Part shown: positions 1 to 5,527 of the stretch, piece after piece
Layout: each line of letters begins with the position of its first letter
Numbering within the stretch: the first letter of the stretch is position 1
Assembly (NCBI GenBank): GCA_045589695.1
Contig: JAZNPP010000032.1
Span: 1 to 5,570 of the forward strand
Direction of reading: 5' to 3'
From: HGM04593 sp045589695
GTDB taxonomy: Bacteria > Bacteroidota > Bacteroidia > Bacteroidales > Bacteroidaceae
Length of the DNA: 5,570 nt
Program-made: the position numbers and the translations under genes
Notes under the pieces: model-generated
What the model was told of the DNA's origin: nothing
The model's database searches: none
The model's input: only the letters and a program-made list of their open reading frames with translations

Positions 1-12
1 GGGCGTTTTTTG

Positions 13-40
13 ATTACTTTTTCACGAGAGAAAAAGTAAT
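13..40. repeat. Perfect 11-bp inverted repeat (hairpin)
   Basis: ATTACTTTTTC (13-23) is exactly complementary to GAAAAAGTAAT (30-40), leaving a 6-nt loop at 24-29. It lies about 155 bp downstream of the MCE stop on the minus strand. The stem is A/T-rich and no U-run follows it in either direction, so it is not a textbook intrinsic terminator. It could still end transcription weakly, or be part of a dispersed repeat. Confidence 0.6.
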
Positions 41-68
41 GAGAGAAAGACCTACGCATTGTAACAAT

Positions 69-94
69 CCGCAGTTTAAGGTTGAGGACTGCGG
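69..94. repeat. 7-bp inverted repeat (hairpin)
   Basis: CCGCAGT (69-75) pairs perfectly with ACTGCGG (88-94) around a 12-nt loop. No T-run follows on either strand. Its function is unknown. Together with the hairpin at 13-40 it suggests that the left edge is a structured repeat and not a gene. Confidence 0.5.
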
Positions 95-133
95 TAGAAT
101 ATAACGGCGAGCGAAAGCGAGATTTTTGTTTTA

Positions 134-190
134 AACTCACCTACACTAACCCCTAACCCCTCAACTCTTAACTCTCAACTTTCAACTCTA
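134..190. repeat. Heptamer array (AAC+4), left locus
   Basis: Read on the plus strand, the tract is a run of 7-nt units mostly starting with AAC: AACTCAC, CTACACT, AACCCCT, AACCCCT, then (after one extra C) AACTCTT, AACTCTC, AACTTTC, AACTCTA. It ends four bases before the stop codon of the MCE gene (195-197, minus strand), so it forms the start of that gene's 3' untranslated region. Units are degenerate and there is one 1-nt phase slip at 162. The same AACTCTC word recurs in the array at 1225-1280. Confidence 0.7.
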
Positions 191-194
191 CAAA

Positions 195-1091
195 TCACTT
201 CTCTTTCTTGCCGAATACCGAGAAGTGAACGTAGCGTTTCGGGTTTGCTTTGAGGTCCAGCAACAAGTCTGTAGCTGCCTGCGTGGTGTTGTTCAGCTTT
301 ATGTAGAGCGTACTGTCCTTCAGAAGCTTGCCGACAGTGCCTTCGCCGTTTTCAAGAGCGGCCGTAATGTTCTGAATATTCGTCAAAGAAGCCTCAAGAG
401 AACCTATCAACTTGTTGTAATCGACATCGCTGAGCTGTGACGACATCTTCAGCAAGTCGTCCTCAATAGCGATAAGTTTGCCTGCCGCTGCCGGTATCTC
501 GTTTTCAAGCGTTTTGTTCAGCAGTTTGGCTGTGGCGTTAAGTTCTGCGGTAAGCTCCTCTATGTTCGTTACCGAGCTGTTTATCGCCGGGTTGGCAAGA
601 GTGCTGTTCAGCGATGCGAGGATAGAATCGAGTTTGGGCAGCATGTTCGTTATCTGCGGCAGCATCTCGCTTGCCTCGTCGAGCGCTCCTGTGTTCATGC
701 GTCCGCCTATTGTGTCTCCGGGCTGTATCATCTCATTGCCGTTGCCCAATGCAAGGCTGATAGTGCTGCTGCCGAGCAGTTTAGTGTTTATAAGCGCCAG
801 AGTGCCTTCGGGCAACTTCATGCGGCTGTCGAGAGTCATTTCGACATACACCTCGTCGGGGGTTTCGAAGTTATACGAAACATAGCTCACGTGTCCGACC
901 TTGTATCCGTTGATGAATACAGGGCTTGAGTTTACGATTTCGCCGATGTTGTTGAACTTGACATAATACTTCTCGCCCTCATTAAATATGTTTATACCCT
1001 TGAAAAAGTTTATCAAAAGATAAACAATCAGAATGGCAAGAATACCGAGCAAACCAATCCAAAGCTCCTTAGTGAATATTTTCTTCTTCAT
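195..1091 (-). CDS. MCE/MlaD-family lipid-transport protein
   Basis: A 298-residue single-pass protein of the MCE (MlaD) family, the periplasmic lipid-binding part of systems that move phospholipids between inner and outer membrane. A short Lys-rich cytoplasmic start (KKK at 2-4) is followed by one hydrophobic helix at about 11-30, which works as an uncleaved membrane anchor. The MCE domain covers about 38-130, with the typical YYVKFNNIGEI, NGYKVGHV and LPEGTLALI segments. Residues 133-280 look mostly helical, as expected for MCE proteins that form a tube or needle. The C-terminus has the GEGTVGKLL motif and a NPKRYVHFSVFGKKEK ending that I associate with Bacteroidota members. The start follows AAGGAT, a possible weak ribosome binding site. 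It lies downstream of the amidase gene in the same direction, so co-transcription is likely. The ATPase and permease partners are not in the window. The family call is firm; the exact lipid cargo is unknown. Confidence 0.92.
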   Translation of the reverse strand: MKKKIFTKELWIGLLGILAILIVYLLINFFKGINIFNEGEKYYVKFNNIGEIVNSSPVFINGYKVGHVSYVSYNFETPDEVYVEMTLDSRMKLPEGTLALINTKLLGSSTISLALGNGNEMIQPGDTIGGRMNTGALDEASEMLPQITNMLPKLDSILASLNSTLANPAINSSVTNIEELTAELNATAKLLNKTLENEIPAAAGKLIAIEDDLLKMSSQLSDVDYNKLIGSLEASLTNIQNITAALENGEGTVGKLLKDSTLYIKLNNTTQAATDLLLDLKANPKRYVHFSVFGKKEK

Positions 1092-1110
1092 ATCCTTATC
1101 TGTTTTTGTT

Positions 1111-1124
1111 AATTCTCAACTCTC
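1111..1124. repeat. Heptamer pair flanking element A on the left
   Basis: Two 7-nt units, AATTCTC (1111-1117) and AACTCTC (1118-1124), directly precede element A. The next unit position (1125) starts AAA and is the first base of the element. The unit AACTCTC is repeated three times on the other side of the element, so the element lies inside one array. Confidence 0.55.
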
Positions 1125-1217
1125 AAAGCGAAGCTTCGACGGCATGAGCAGCATCTCGTCAAGCGCAGTGCCGCAACGTGGCACCGCTTGGGTTGCGGTA
1201 GCGAATGCCGCTCAACA
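1125..1217 (+). repeat. Element A: ~93-bp structured repeat
   Basis: First of two copies of a dispersed element; the other is at 5434-5527. The left arm (1125-1168) is identical over 44 nt between copies. The right arm (1185-1210) is identical except for G1198, which is A in copy B. The left arm contains the 10-nt palindrome CGAAGCTTCG (1129-1138). Possible structure in plus-strand RNA: CGGCAT (1140-1145) with ATGCCG (1205-1210), CAAGCG (1160-1165) with CGCTTG (1185-1190), and an inner stem GTGCCGC (1168-1174) with GTGGCAC (1178-1184) closing an AAC loop, with CA (1166-1167) bulged. It lies in the amidase-MCE spacer, antisense to that operon. The inner segment is 17 nt here and 19 nt in copy B, so no reading frame is shared through it. 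Function is unknown. Confidence 0.8.
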
Positions 1218-1280
1218 TTCTCTAAACTCTCAACCCTAAACTCTCAACCCTAAACTCTCAACCCTCAACCCTCAACTTCA
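1214..1280. repeat. Heptamer array (AAC+4), right of element A
   Basis: After an irregular unit at 1214-1224 come eight 7-nt units in perfect phase from 1225 to 1280: AACTCTC, AACCCTA, AACTCTC, AACCCTA, AACTCTC, AACCCTC, AACCCTC, AACTTCA. The first six alternate between two types, so a 14-nt super-unit is visible. The array ends two bases before the amidase stop codon complement (1282-1284), so it forms that gene's immediate 3' untranslated region. Length variation by strand slippage is likely. Confidence 0.85.
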
Positions 1281-1281
1281 G

Positions 1282-2454
1282 TTAATCGTCGTTCCGTTCG
1301 GATATTTTCACGGCCTCTTGTGTGTTAATCTTCTTTCCGTTGAGAAACGCGATTATGAATGCCTCCTTGAACTTCGCTGAAATTTCTTTCTTTATTTTTA
1401 GTATTTCGTTGTAGTCGCGGCTCTCGCCGTATGTATATTTGTACATCCCGTTCTCCTTGTAATGGTCGGCTTTGAGCCCTTTCAGGCGGCTGTCGTTGTT
1501 TGCGAGCTTGCCCGACGAAGCCAAAATCTGCACCTTGAACACCGGTCTGTCCTCTTTGCTCTTCTGAGCAGACACGTCAGCACTGCCCCTGCGGCCTGTA
1601 CTCTGTTCTCCGTTCTCTGTACTCTTTTCTCTGTTCTCCGTTCTCTGTCCTCTGTCCTTCCTTCCGTATATCTCGTAGTATTTTGAAAAGCCCTCAAAAA
1701 TACCCTTTGCCAGCTTCTTCTGTCCCTCTTTCGATGCTATGAAATTCTCGTCGGAGCTGTTCGTGATAAATCCCAATTCAACAAGAATGCTCGGCATCAC
1801 AGTCCTGTGCAGCACAAGGAAGCCTGCCGATGAAACGCCTCTGTTCTGCAGTTTGCTGTTCTTTACCATCCCTTCCTGTACCAGCTGCGCAATCTCGGCG
1901 CTAAGCTCCATATCGTGATTCCTTATCAGTTCGAATATTATGTAGCTCTCGCTTGAATGGGGGTTGAACCCTTTGTATATTTCCTTGAAATTATCCTCGG
2001 AGAGAATAACCTCGTTCTCGTACATTGCGGCGGCTTTCGCCTCGGCGCTGCTTCCTGCTCCAAGAGTAAACGTCTCGCATCCGTTGGCCGTTCTCGACTT
2101 TGAAGCATTGGAGTGTATCGATATGAAAAGGTCCGCTTCGGCGTTGTTGGCGATGTTGGCACGCTCCACAAGGGGTGTCTTGAAGTCTGTCGTGCGGGTG
2201 AACACCACCTTTACCTCGGGATATTTTTCCTTAATCATCGAGGCAAGCAGCTTCGACACGCTCATGTTTATATCCTTCTCCTTTGACTTGCGTCCGAGCG
2301 CTCCGGGGTCTACGCCGCCGTGTCCGGGGTCAATGACGACTATGAAGCCCTTTTTCTTCTTGTCGCCTTTTTTCTGGGCGTCGGCAATTGCAGGTACTGC
2401 CAGGAGTATCAGAAATATTATCGTGAATCGCGTTAAAAGTCCTCTTATGTTCAT
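1282..2454 (-). CDS. N-acetylmuramoyl-L-alanine amidase with SPOR-like tail
   Basis: A 390-residue secreted cell-wall hydrolase of the Amidase_3 (AmiC-like) family, which cleaves the bond between N-acetylmuramic acid and L-alanine of the stem peptide, often at division sites. A signal peptide covers about 1-26 (hydrophobic 11-22, likely cleavage after ADA). The catalytic domain covers about 36-260: VIDPGHGG with zinc ligand His45, Glu59 in the KEKDIN segment, His114 in SIHSN, and catalytic Glu226 in ILVELGF. All expected zinc and catalytic residues are present. A low-complexity polar linker (about 264-302) follows, encoded partly by a heptamer array. Residues 303-375 (from PVFKVQILAS) resemble a SPOR domain, which binds denuded septal glycan. 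It is first in a likely operon with the MCE gene. The start is supported by the signal peptide and by a -7 promoter match about 27 bp upstream. Family certain; SPOR assignment probable. Confidence 0.95.
   Translation of the reverse strand: MNIRGLLTRFTIIFLILLAVPAIADAQKKGDKKKKGFIVVIDPGHGGVDPGALGRKSKEKDINMSVSKLLASMIKEKYPEVKVVFTRTTDFKTPLVERANIANNAEADLFISIHSNASKSRTANGCETFTLGAGSSAEAKAAAMYENEVILSEDNFKEIYKGFNPHSSESYIIFELIRNHDMELSAEIAQLVQEGMVKNSKLQNRGVSSAGFLVLHRTVMPSILVELGFITNSSDENFIASKEGQKKLAKGIFEGFSKYYEIYGRKDRGQRTENREKSTENGEQSTGRRGSADVSAQKSKEDRPVFKVQILASSGKLANNDSRLKGLKADHYKENGMYKYTYGESRDYNEILKIKKEISAKFKEAFIIAFLNGKKINTQEAVKISERNDD
1601..1656 (-). repeat. In-frame heptamer array in amidase linker
   Basis: Eight consecutive 7-nt units lie inside the coding sequence. 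In the gene's sense direction they are GACAGAG, GACAGAG, AACGGAG, AACAGAG, AAAAGAG, TACAGAG, AACGGAG, AACAGAG. A 20-nt stretch at 1601-1620 recurs exactly at 1629-1648, 28 nt (four units) away. Since 7 is not a multiple of 3, the protein repeats every 21 nt, seen as TENREKS then TENGEQS. The units contain no stop codon in any frame on either strand, which lets the array stay open whatever its phase. It encodes about residues 267-285, between the catalytic and SPOR-like domains. Confidence 0.85.
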
Positions 2455-2480
2455 TTGCCGTGCTTGGAACGTTCAGTTTG

Positions 2481-2488
2481 CAAAATTA
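2481..2488 (-). promoter_or_regulatory. Candidate -7 element for amidase operon
   Basis: The minus strand reads TAATTTTG, a perfect match to the Bacteroides -7 consensus TAnnTTTG. Transcription would start near 2474, giving a leader of about 20 nt before the amidase ATG. No clear TTTG-type -33 element lies 19-21 nt upstream, so the promoter is half supported. Confidence 0.45.
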
Positions 2489-2643
2489 GTTCTTTTTATC
2501 GGAAACGGACTTAAATAAATTTAAAATATACAATTAAGTGCCGAATTTTGTAACAAAAATCCATGTTTTTGGCTCGGAGAAGAGAAGATGTCCCGTAAGC
2601 ACGGACTTCTATGGCTTTACTTGTGTTTTTTGTCGTTCAAAAT

Positions 2644-2674
2644 ATTGTATAGCATATATTTTTTTGTATTTTCG
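2644..2674 (+). promoter_or_regulatory. Candidate promoter for malQ
   Basis: ATTG (2644-2647) and TATTTTCG (2667-2674) are separated by 19 bp and match the Bacteroides -33/-7 pattern (TTTG, TAnnTTTG) with one mismatch in each box. Start would be near 2681, which leaves almost no leader for the ATG at 2683 but about 44 nt for the ATG at 2725. This helps choose the malQ start. Confidence 0.4.
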
Positions 2675-2681
2675 CATGGTT

Positions 2682-2697
2682 TATGCTATTTGGCATA
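2682..2697 (+). promoter_or_regulatory. Leader hairpin / possible operator before malQ
   Basis: TATGC (2682-2686) pairs with GCATA (2693-2697) around a 6-nt loop. The ATGC at 2683-2686 can instead pair with GCAT at 2674-2677, so the segment has the layout GCAT-N5-ATGC-N6-GCAT. It would lie at the very 5' end of the predicted malQ transcript. It may be an RNA stem, a repressor site or chance. Confidence 0.25.
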
Positions 2698-2724
2698 GAA
2701 ATAAATATATCGTATAAACACACA

Positions 2725-5421
2725 ATGTACCATTTAGAATTCAATATAAAATACAATGTCACGGGCGGCTGCGGCATGAGCCTTGTGTACAGGCTCGACA
2801 ACAACGGCAACGTGGCGGACGGCAGGCTGCAACTGCGTGAAATCAGGAAAGGGTGGTGGTACGGAACGTTAGAGGCCGAAGGCGGTTATCCCCGGATAGA
2901 GTACGGCTACGAAGTCGTCGAAGGAGAAAAAACAGTAGCAAGGGAGTGGGCCGGAACGCCGCATCACTTGCGTTTCAACTGCGTGAACCGCAACTACATG
3001 GTATACGACATGTGGCTGAACTCTCCGCTGGGCTATTACAAGCGTACCAACCTGTTCCGCTTCTTCGACAACAGCGCAGGAAAGCTCGACGAACCGAGCA
3101 TCAACTGGTATAACCGCAGCGTCACCTTCTCTCTCTTTGTATCAGGGCTGAGAAAGGGCGAGCGTCTTTATCTTACGGGCGACGCGGCCGTCCTCGGTGG
3201 CTGGGACCCGAAAAAGGCTCTGCCTATGCAGCAGCGTGTGCCGGACCGTTGGAGCGTGACTTTCGATGTCGAAACACTGTGGAGCGGCGGGTTATACTAT
3301 AAATTCATCGCTATTGACGAGGCCGGCGAGGTACGTTGGGAAGAGGGCGACAACCGCCATATCCTGCTCCCTGACTTCGAGCCTGCGACGAACTATTTCT
3401 ATCAGCTCGACCCGCTTCATCTGCATAGCGAAAAGCTGCGTGTGGCAGGTACTGTCATGCCTCTCTTCTCGCTGCGTTCGGCACACGGCTGGGGCATCGG
3501 CGACTTCGGCGATATAAAACTCATTGCCGACTGGCTTGTCGAGACAGGACAGAACGTGCTTCAGCTGCTTCCCGTAAACGACACTACGGTATGCGGCGGC
3601 AACGAGGACTCCTATCCTTACAACTGCGTGTCGGTGTTCGCTCTCAACCCTGTATATGCCGACATGTCGGCTCTGCCGCCGTTGAGCAACAGCAAACGTA
3701 ATGCGTCGTACCAGAAGGAACGCATGGCGCTGAACAGCCTTCAGACGGTGAACTACGCTAAGGTCTATCTGCTGAAGATCGGCTATCTGCGTGAACTCTT
3801 CGACGAGATAGGTGCCGGAACGCTCGCAAGCGACGGCTTCAAAGCTTTTGCCGCCGAGCAGGACGAATGGCTGAAGCCTTATACGCTTTTCCGTTTCCTT
3901 TCGGCACGTCTGCACAGCAATATATGCGATTGGGGCGAATATTCACGTTACGGCAGCGACACATGGGACAAGGTGGTGGCGGAATACCCCGACGCAGTGC
4001 GTGAAACGCAGTTCTACGCCTTCGTGCAGTATATCCTTTATAACCAGCTCTGCGAGTCGCACCGTTATGCCAATTCGCGCGGCGTGGCGATAAAAGGCGA
4101 TATACCTATCGGAGTCGCTCCCAACGGCGTAGACGTCTGGTGCGACAGCGAGCAGTTCAACCTCTCGGTGTCGGCGGGCGCTCCTCCCGACATGTTCTCG
4201 GCCGACGGCCAGAACTGGGGCTTCCCTACATATAATTGGCAGCTTATGGCAGCCGACGGCTACTCATGGTGGCGTCGCCGCCTTAAGTACATGTCACGTT
4301 TCTTCGACGCATACCGCATTGACCATATTCTCGGTTTCTTCCGCATTTGGGAGATACCCCGTACGGCGCAGAGCGGCCTTCTCGGCAGTTTCTCTCCAAA
4401 TATTCCGTTGAGCAAGGAGGAAATCATCGCTGCCGGCTTCCCCTTTGACGAGGCTCTCCACACAAAGCCATACATCGACGACGCCCTTCTTAAGAAGCTG
4501 TTCCCCCGTTGGGCAAAGCGGGTAGCCGAAGCCTTCCTCGAAAAGCAGGGCGGCACGTACTCATTCAGGCCGGAACTTGAAAATGCCAACCTTTTGGCTT
4601 ATTACATATACGAGCGTACGCCAAAAATGCCGTCGGCGATGCGTGACGCCCTGCTGCGTCTTTACGGCAGCGTGCTTTTCCTGCACGACCTCAATGTCAG
4701 CGGCAAGTTCGTGCCTCGCATACTCGGCAACGAGACTGCGGCATACAGCACGCTCGACCGTAATAGCCGCATGGCGTACGATGCCATTTACGAGGACTAC
4801 TATTACAAACGCCATACGATGTTCTGGTACAACGAGGGCATGAGAAAACTCGCTCCTCTGCTTGAGTCCACATCCATGACTGCGTGCGGTGAGGACCTCG
4901 GCATGATACCGGCATGCGTTCCCTGGGTGATGAAAGACCTTCAGGTGCTGTCGCTTGAGATACAGCGTATGCCAAAACTCTTCGGCGAGGCTTTCGCCGA
5001 CACGTCTCGTTACCCCTACCTCTCGGTGGCTACTCCTTCTACGCACGACATGTCCACTCTGCGAGGGTGGTGGGCCGAAGACAAGGCTCTGTCGCAACGC
5101 TTCTACAATGACGTGCTGCATCTCGAAGGCCTTGCTCCCGAAGAGATGAGCGGCGAGGTGGCCCGCGCGATATTGGTGCAGCATTTGCAGTCACCGTCGG
5201 CTTTCGCTCTAATCGCCTGGCAGGACTGGATGGCTATGGACGAACGCCTGCGTCATCCGAACTACGATGAGGAACGTATAAACGTGCCTTCAAACCGCAA
5301 TCATGTGTGGAACTACCGCATGCACATACCGCTTGAGCGGCTTCTTGAGGAACGTGCGTTCAATGGCACGCTGCGTAGCATGATAGTCGGGTCGGGACGA
5401 TGTATAACGATTAATGATTAA
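2725..5421 (+). CDS. malQ: 4-alpha-glucanotransferase (amylomaltase), CBM20-GH77
   Basis: Cytoplasmic GH77 disproportionating enzyme that moves alpha-1,4-glucan segments between maltodextrins, or from maltose to a glycan, releasing glucose. I start it at 2725 (898 residues). The in-frame ATG at 2683 would add 14 residues outside the first domain and lies almost on the predicted transcription start. Order: a diverged CBM20-like module (about 3-86, keeping the GWW segment), a clear CBM20 (about 132-221, LYLTGDAAVLGGWDP), then GH77 from about 241. Catalytic residues are nucleophile Asp533 in FDAYRIDH, acid/base Glu723 in CGEDLG and Asp775 in STHDMSTLRGWW. Asp533 and Glu723 are 190 residues apart versus about 50 in E. 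coli MalQ. This large insert and the tandem CBM20s match the plant DPE2 type, whose known activity uses maltose as donor and branched glycan as acceptor. No operon partner is in the window. The stop lies within a heptamer array, which also encodes the last residues (CITIND). Confidence 0.94.
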   Translation: MYHLEFNIKYNVTGGCGMSLVYRLDNNGNVADGRLQLREIRKGWWYGTLEAEGGYPRIEYGYEVVEGEKTVAREWAGTPHHLRFNCVNRNYMVYDMWLNSPLGYYKRTNLFRFFDNSAGKLDEPSINWYNRSVTFSLFVSGLRKGERLYLTGDAAVLGGWDPKKALPMQQRVPDRWSVTFDVETLWSGGLYYKFIAIDEAGEVRWEEGDNRHILLPDFEPATNYFYQLDPLHLHSEKLRVAGTVMPLFSLRSAHGWGIGDFGDIKLIADWLVETGQNVLQLLPVNDTTVCGGNEDSYPYNCVSVFALNPVYADMSALPPLSNSKRNASYQKERMALNSLQTVNYAKVYLLKIGYLRELFDEIGAGTLASDGFKAFAAEQDEWLKPYTLFRFLSARLHSNICDWGEYSRYGSDTWDKVVAEYPDAVRETQFYAFVQYILYNQLCESHRYANSRGVAIKGDIPIGVAPNGVDVWCDSEQFNLSVSAGAPPDMFSADGQNWGFPTYNWQLMAADGYSWWRRRLKYMSRFFDAYRIDHILGFFRIWEIPRTAQSGLLGSFSPNIPLSKEEIIAAGFPFDEALHTKPYIDDALLKKLFPRWAKRVAEAFLEKQGGTYSFRPELENANLLAYYIYERTPKMPSAMRDALLRLYGSVLFLHDLNVSGKFVPRILGNETAAYSTLDRNSRMAYDAIYEDYYYKRHTMFWYNEGMRKLAPLLESTSMTACGEDLGMIPACVPWVMKDLQVLSLEIQRMPKLFGEAFADTSRYPYLSVATPSTHDMSTLRGWWAEDKALSQRFYNDVLHLEGLAPEEMSGEVARAILVQHLQSPSAFALIAWQDWMAMDERLRHPNYDEERINVPSNRNHVWNYRMHIPLERLLEERAFNGTLRSMIVGSGRCITIND

Positions 5422-5433
5422 CGAGGAACGATT
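5406..5433. repeat. Heptamer array (AAC+4), left of element B
   Basis: Four 7-nt units in perfect phase: AACGATT, AATGATT, AACGAGG, AACGATT. The array overlaps the last codons and stop codon (5419-5421) of malQ. The following unit position (5434) begins AAA and is the first base of element B, the same phase relation as for element A at 1125. Confidence 0.8.
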
Positions 5434-5527
5434 AAAGCGAAGCTTCGACGGCATGAGCAGCATCTCGTCAAGCGCAGCATCGCTGAAAGTGATGCCGCTT
5501 GGGTTGCGATAGCGAATGCCGCCAACA
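5434..5527 (+). repeat. Element B: ~94-bp structured repeat
   Basis: Second copy of the element at 1125-1217, lying 12 bp after the malQ stop in the same orientation as malQ, so it should be part of the malQ transcript if that is not terminated first. Arms: 5434-5477 (identical to copy A) and 5496-5521 (one change, A5509). Outer stem CAAGCG (5469-5474) with CGCTTG (5496-5501); inner stem GCATCGCT (5477-5484) with AGTGATGC (5488-5495), loop GAA. Compared with copy A the inner stem has three swapped base pairs and one extra pair, with all pairing kept. CGGCAT/ATGCCG pairing near the ends is also kept. Function is unknown. Confidence 0.8.

Larger units (their letters stand above)
1..133. other. 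Gene-poor left edge with two hairpins
   Basis: No gene is convincingly present. A plus-strand frame is open from the window edge (position 3) to a TAA at 102-104, giving 33 codons, but it runs through both arms of the two hairpins listed separately and has no recognisable domain. It could be the tail of a gene outside the window or a chance frame in a repeat. An 11-nt palindrome (ATTGT-A-ACAAT) lies at 58-68. The stretch ends where the heptamer array at 134 begins, so it may be a different repeat element lying next to the same kind of array that flanks elements A and B. That last point is inference. Confidence 0.4.
2455..2724. other. Divergent intergenic promoter region
   Basis: This 270-bp A/T-rich stretch separates the minus-strand amidase from plus-strand malQ and should contain both promoters, listed separately. 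A small imperfect hairpin (2590-2606, arms GTC-C-CGT and ACGGAC with one bulged C and an AAGC loop) lies in the middle. An open plus-strand frame crossing into this region is only the antisense shadow of the amidase. I see no RNA gene or riboswitch here. Confidence 0.6.

Noticed and set aside
13..40. Intrinsic terminator for the MCE operon
   Set aside because: The stem is A/T-rich and no U-run follows on the relevant strand; it is also over 150 bp beyond the stop codon. Kept only as an inverted repeat.
1125..1217. Element A/B as an integron attC site or CRISPR repeat
   Set aside because: There is no GTTRRRY core or matching inverse core, no cassette arrangement, no regularly spaced repeat-spacer pattern, and no integrase or cas gene nearby.
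1033..1239. 68-codon plus-strand open frame through element A
   Set aside because: It runs antisense over the MCE start and through the element. The 2-nt length difference between copies A and B breaks any shared frame, so this is not a conserved peptide.
1214..1280. CCCTAAA words resembling plant-type telomere repeats
   Set aside because: Only some units match, they alternate with CTCAACC, and the context is a bacterial intergenic region between two ordinary genes.
1964..2518. 184-codon plus-strand open frame opposite the amidase
   Set aside because: It is antisense to a gene with all catalytic residues and a signal peptide, has no recognisable domain, and is explained by codon bias of the real gene.
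2683..2724. Upstream in-frame ATG as the malQ start
   Set aside because: The extra 14 residues precede the first domain, have no ribosome binding site, and the ATG lies within about 2 nt of the predicted transcription start. It cannot be fully excluded.
3292..3915. Long minus-strand open frames inside malQ (also 4561-5184)
   Set aside because: They are shadows of the GH77 gene, whose motifs are intact across the same DNA.
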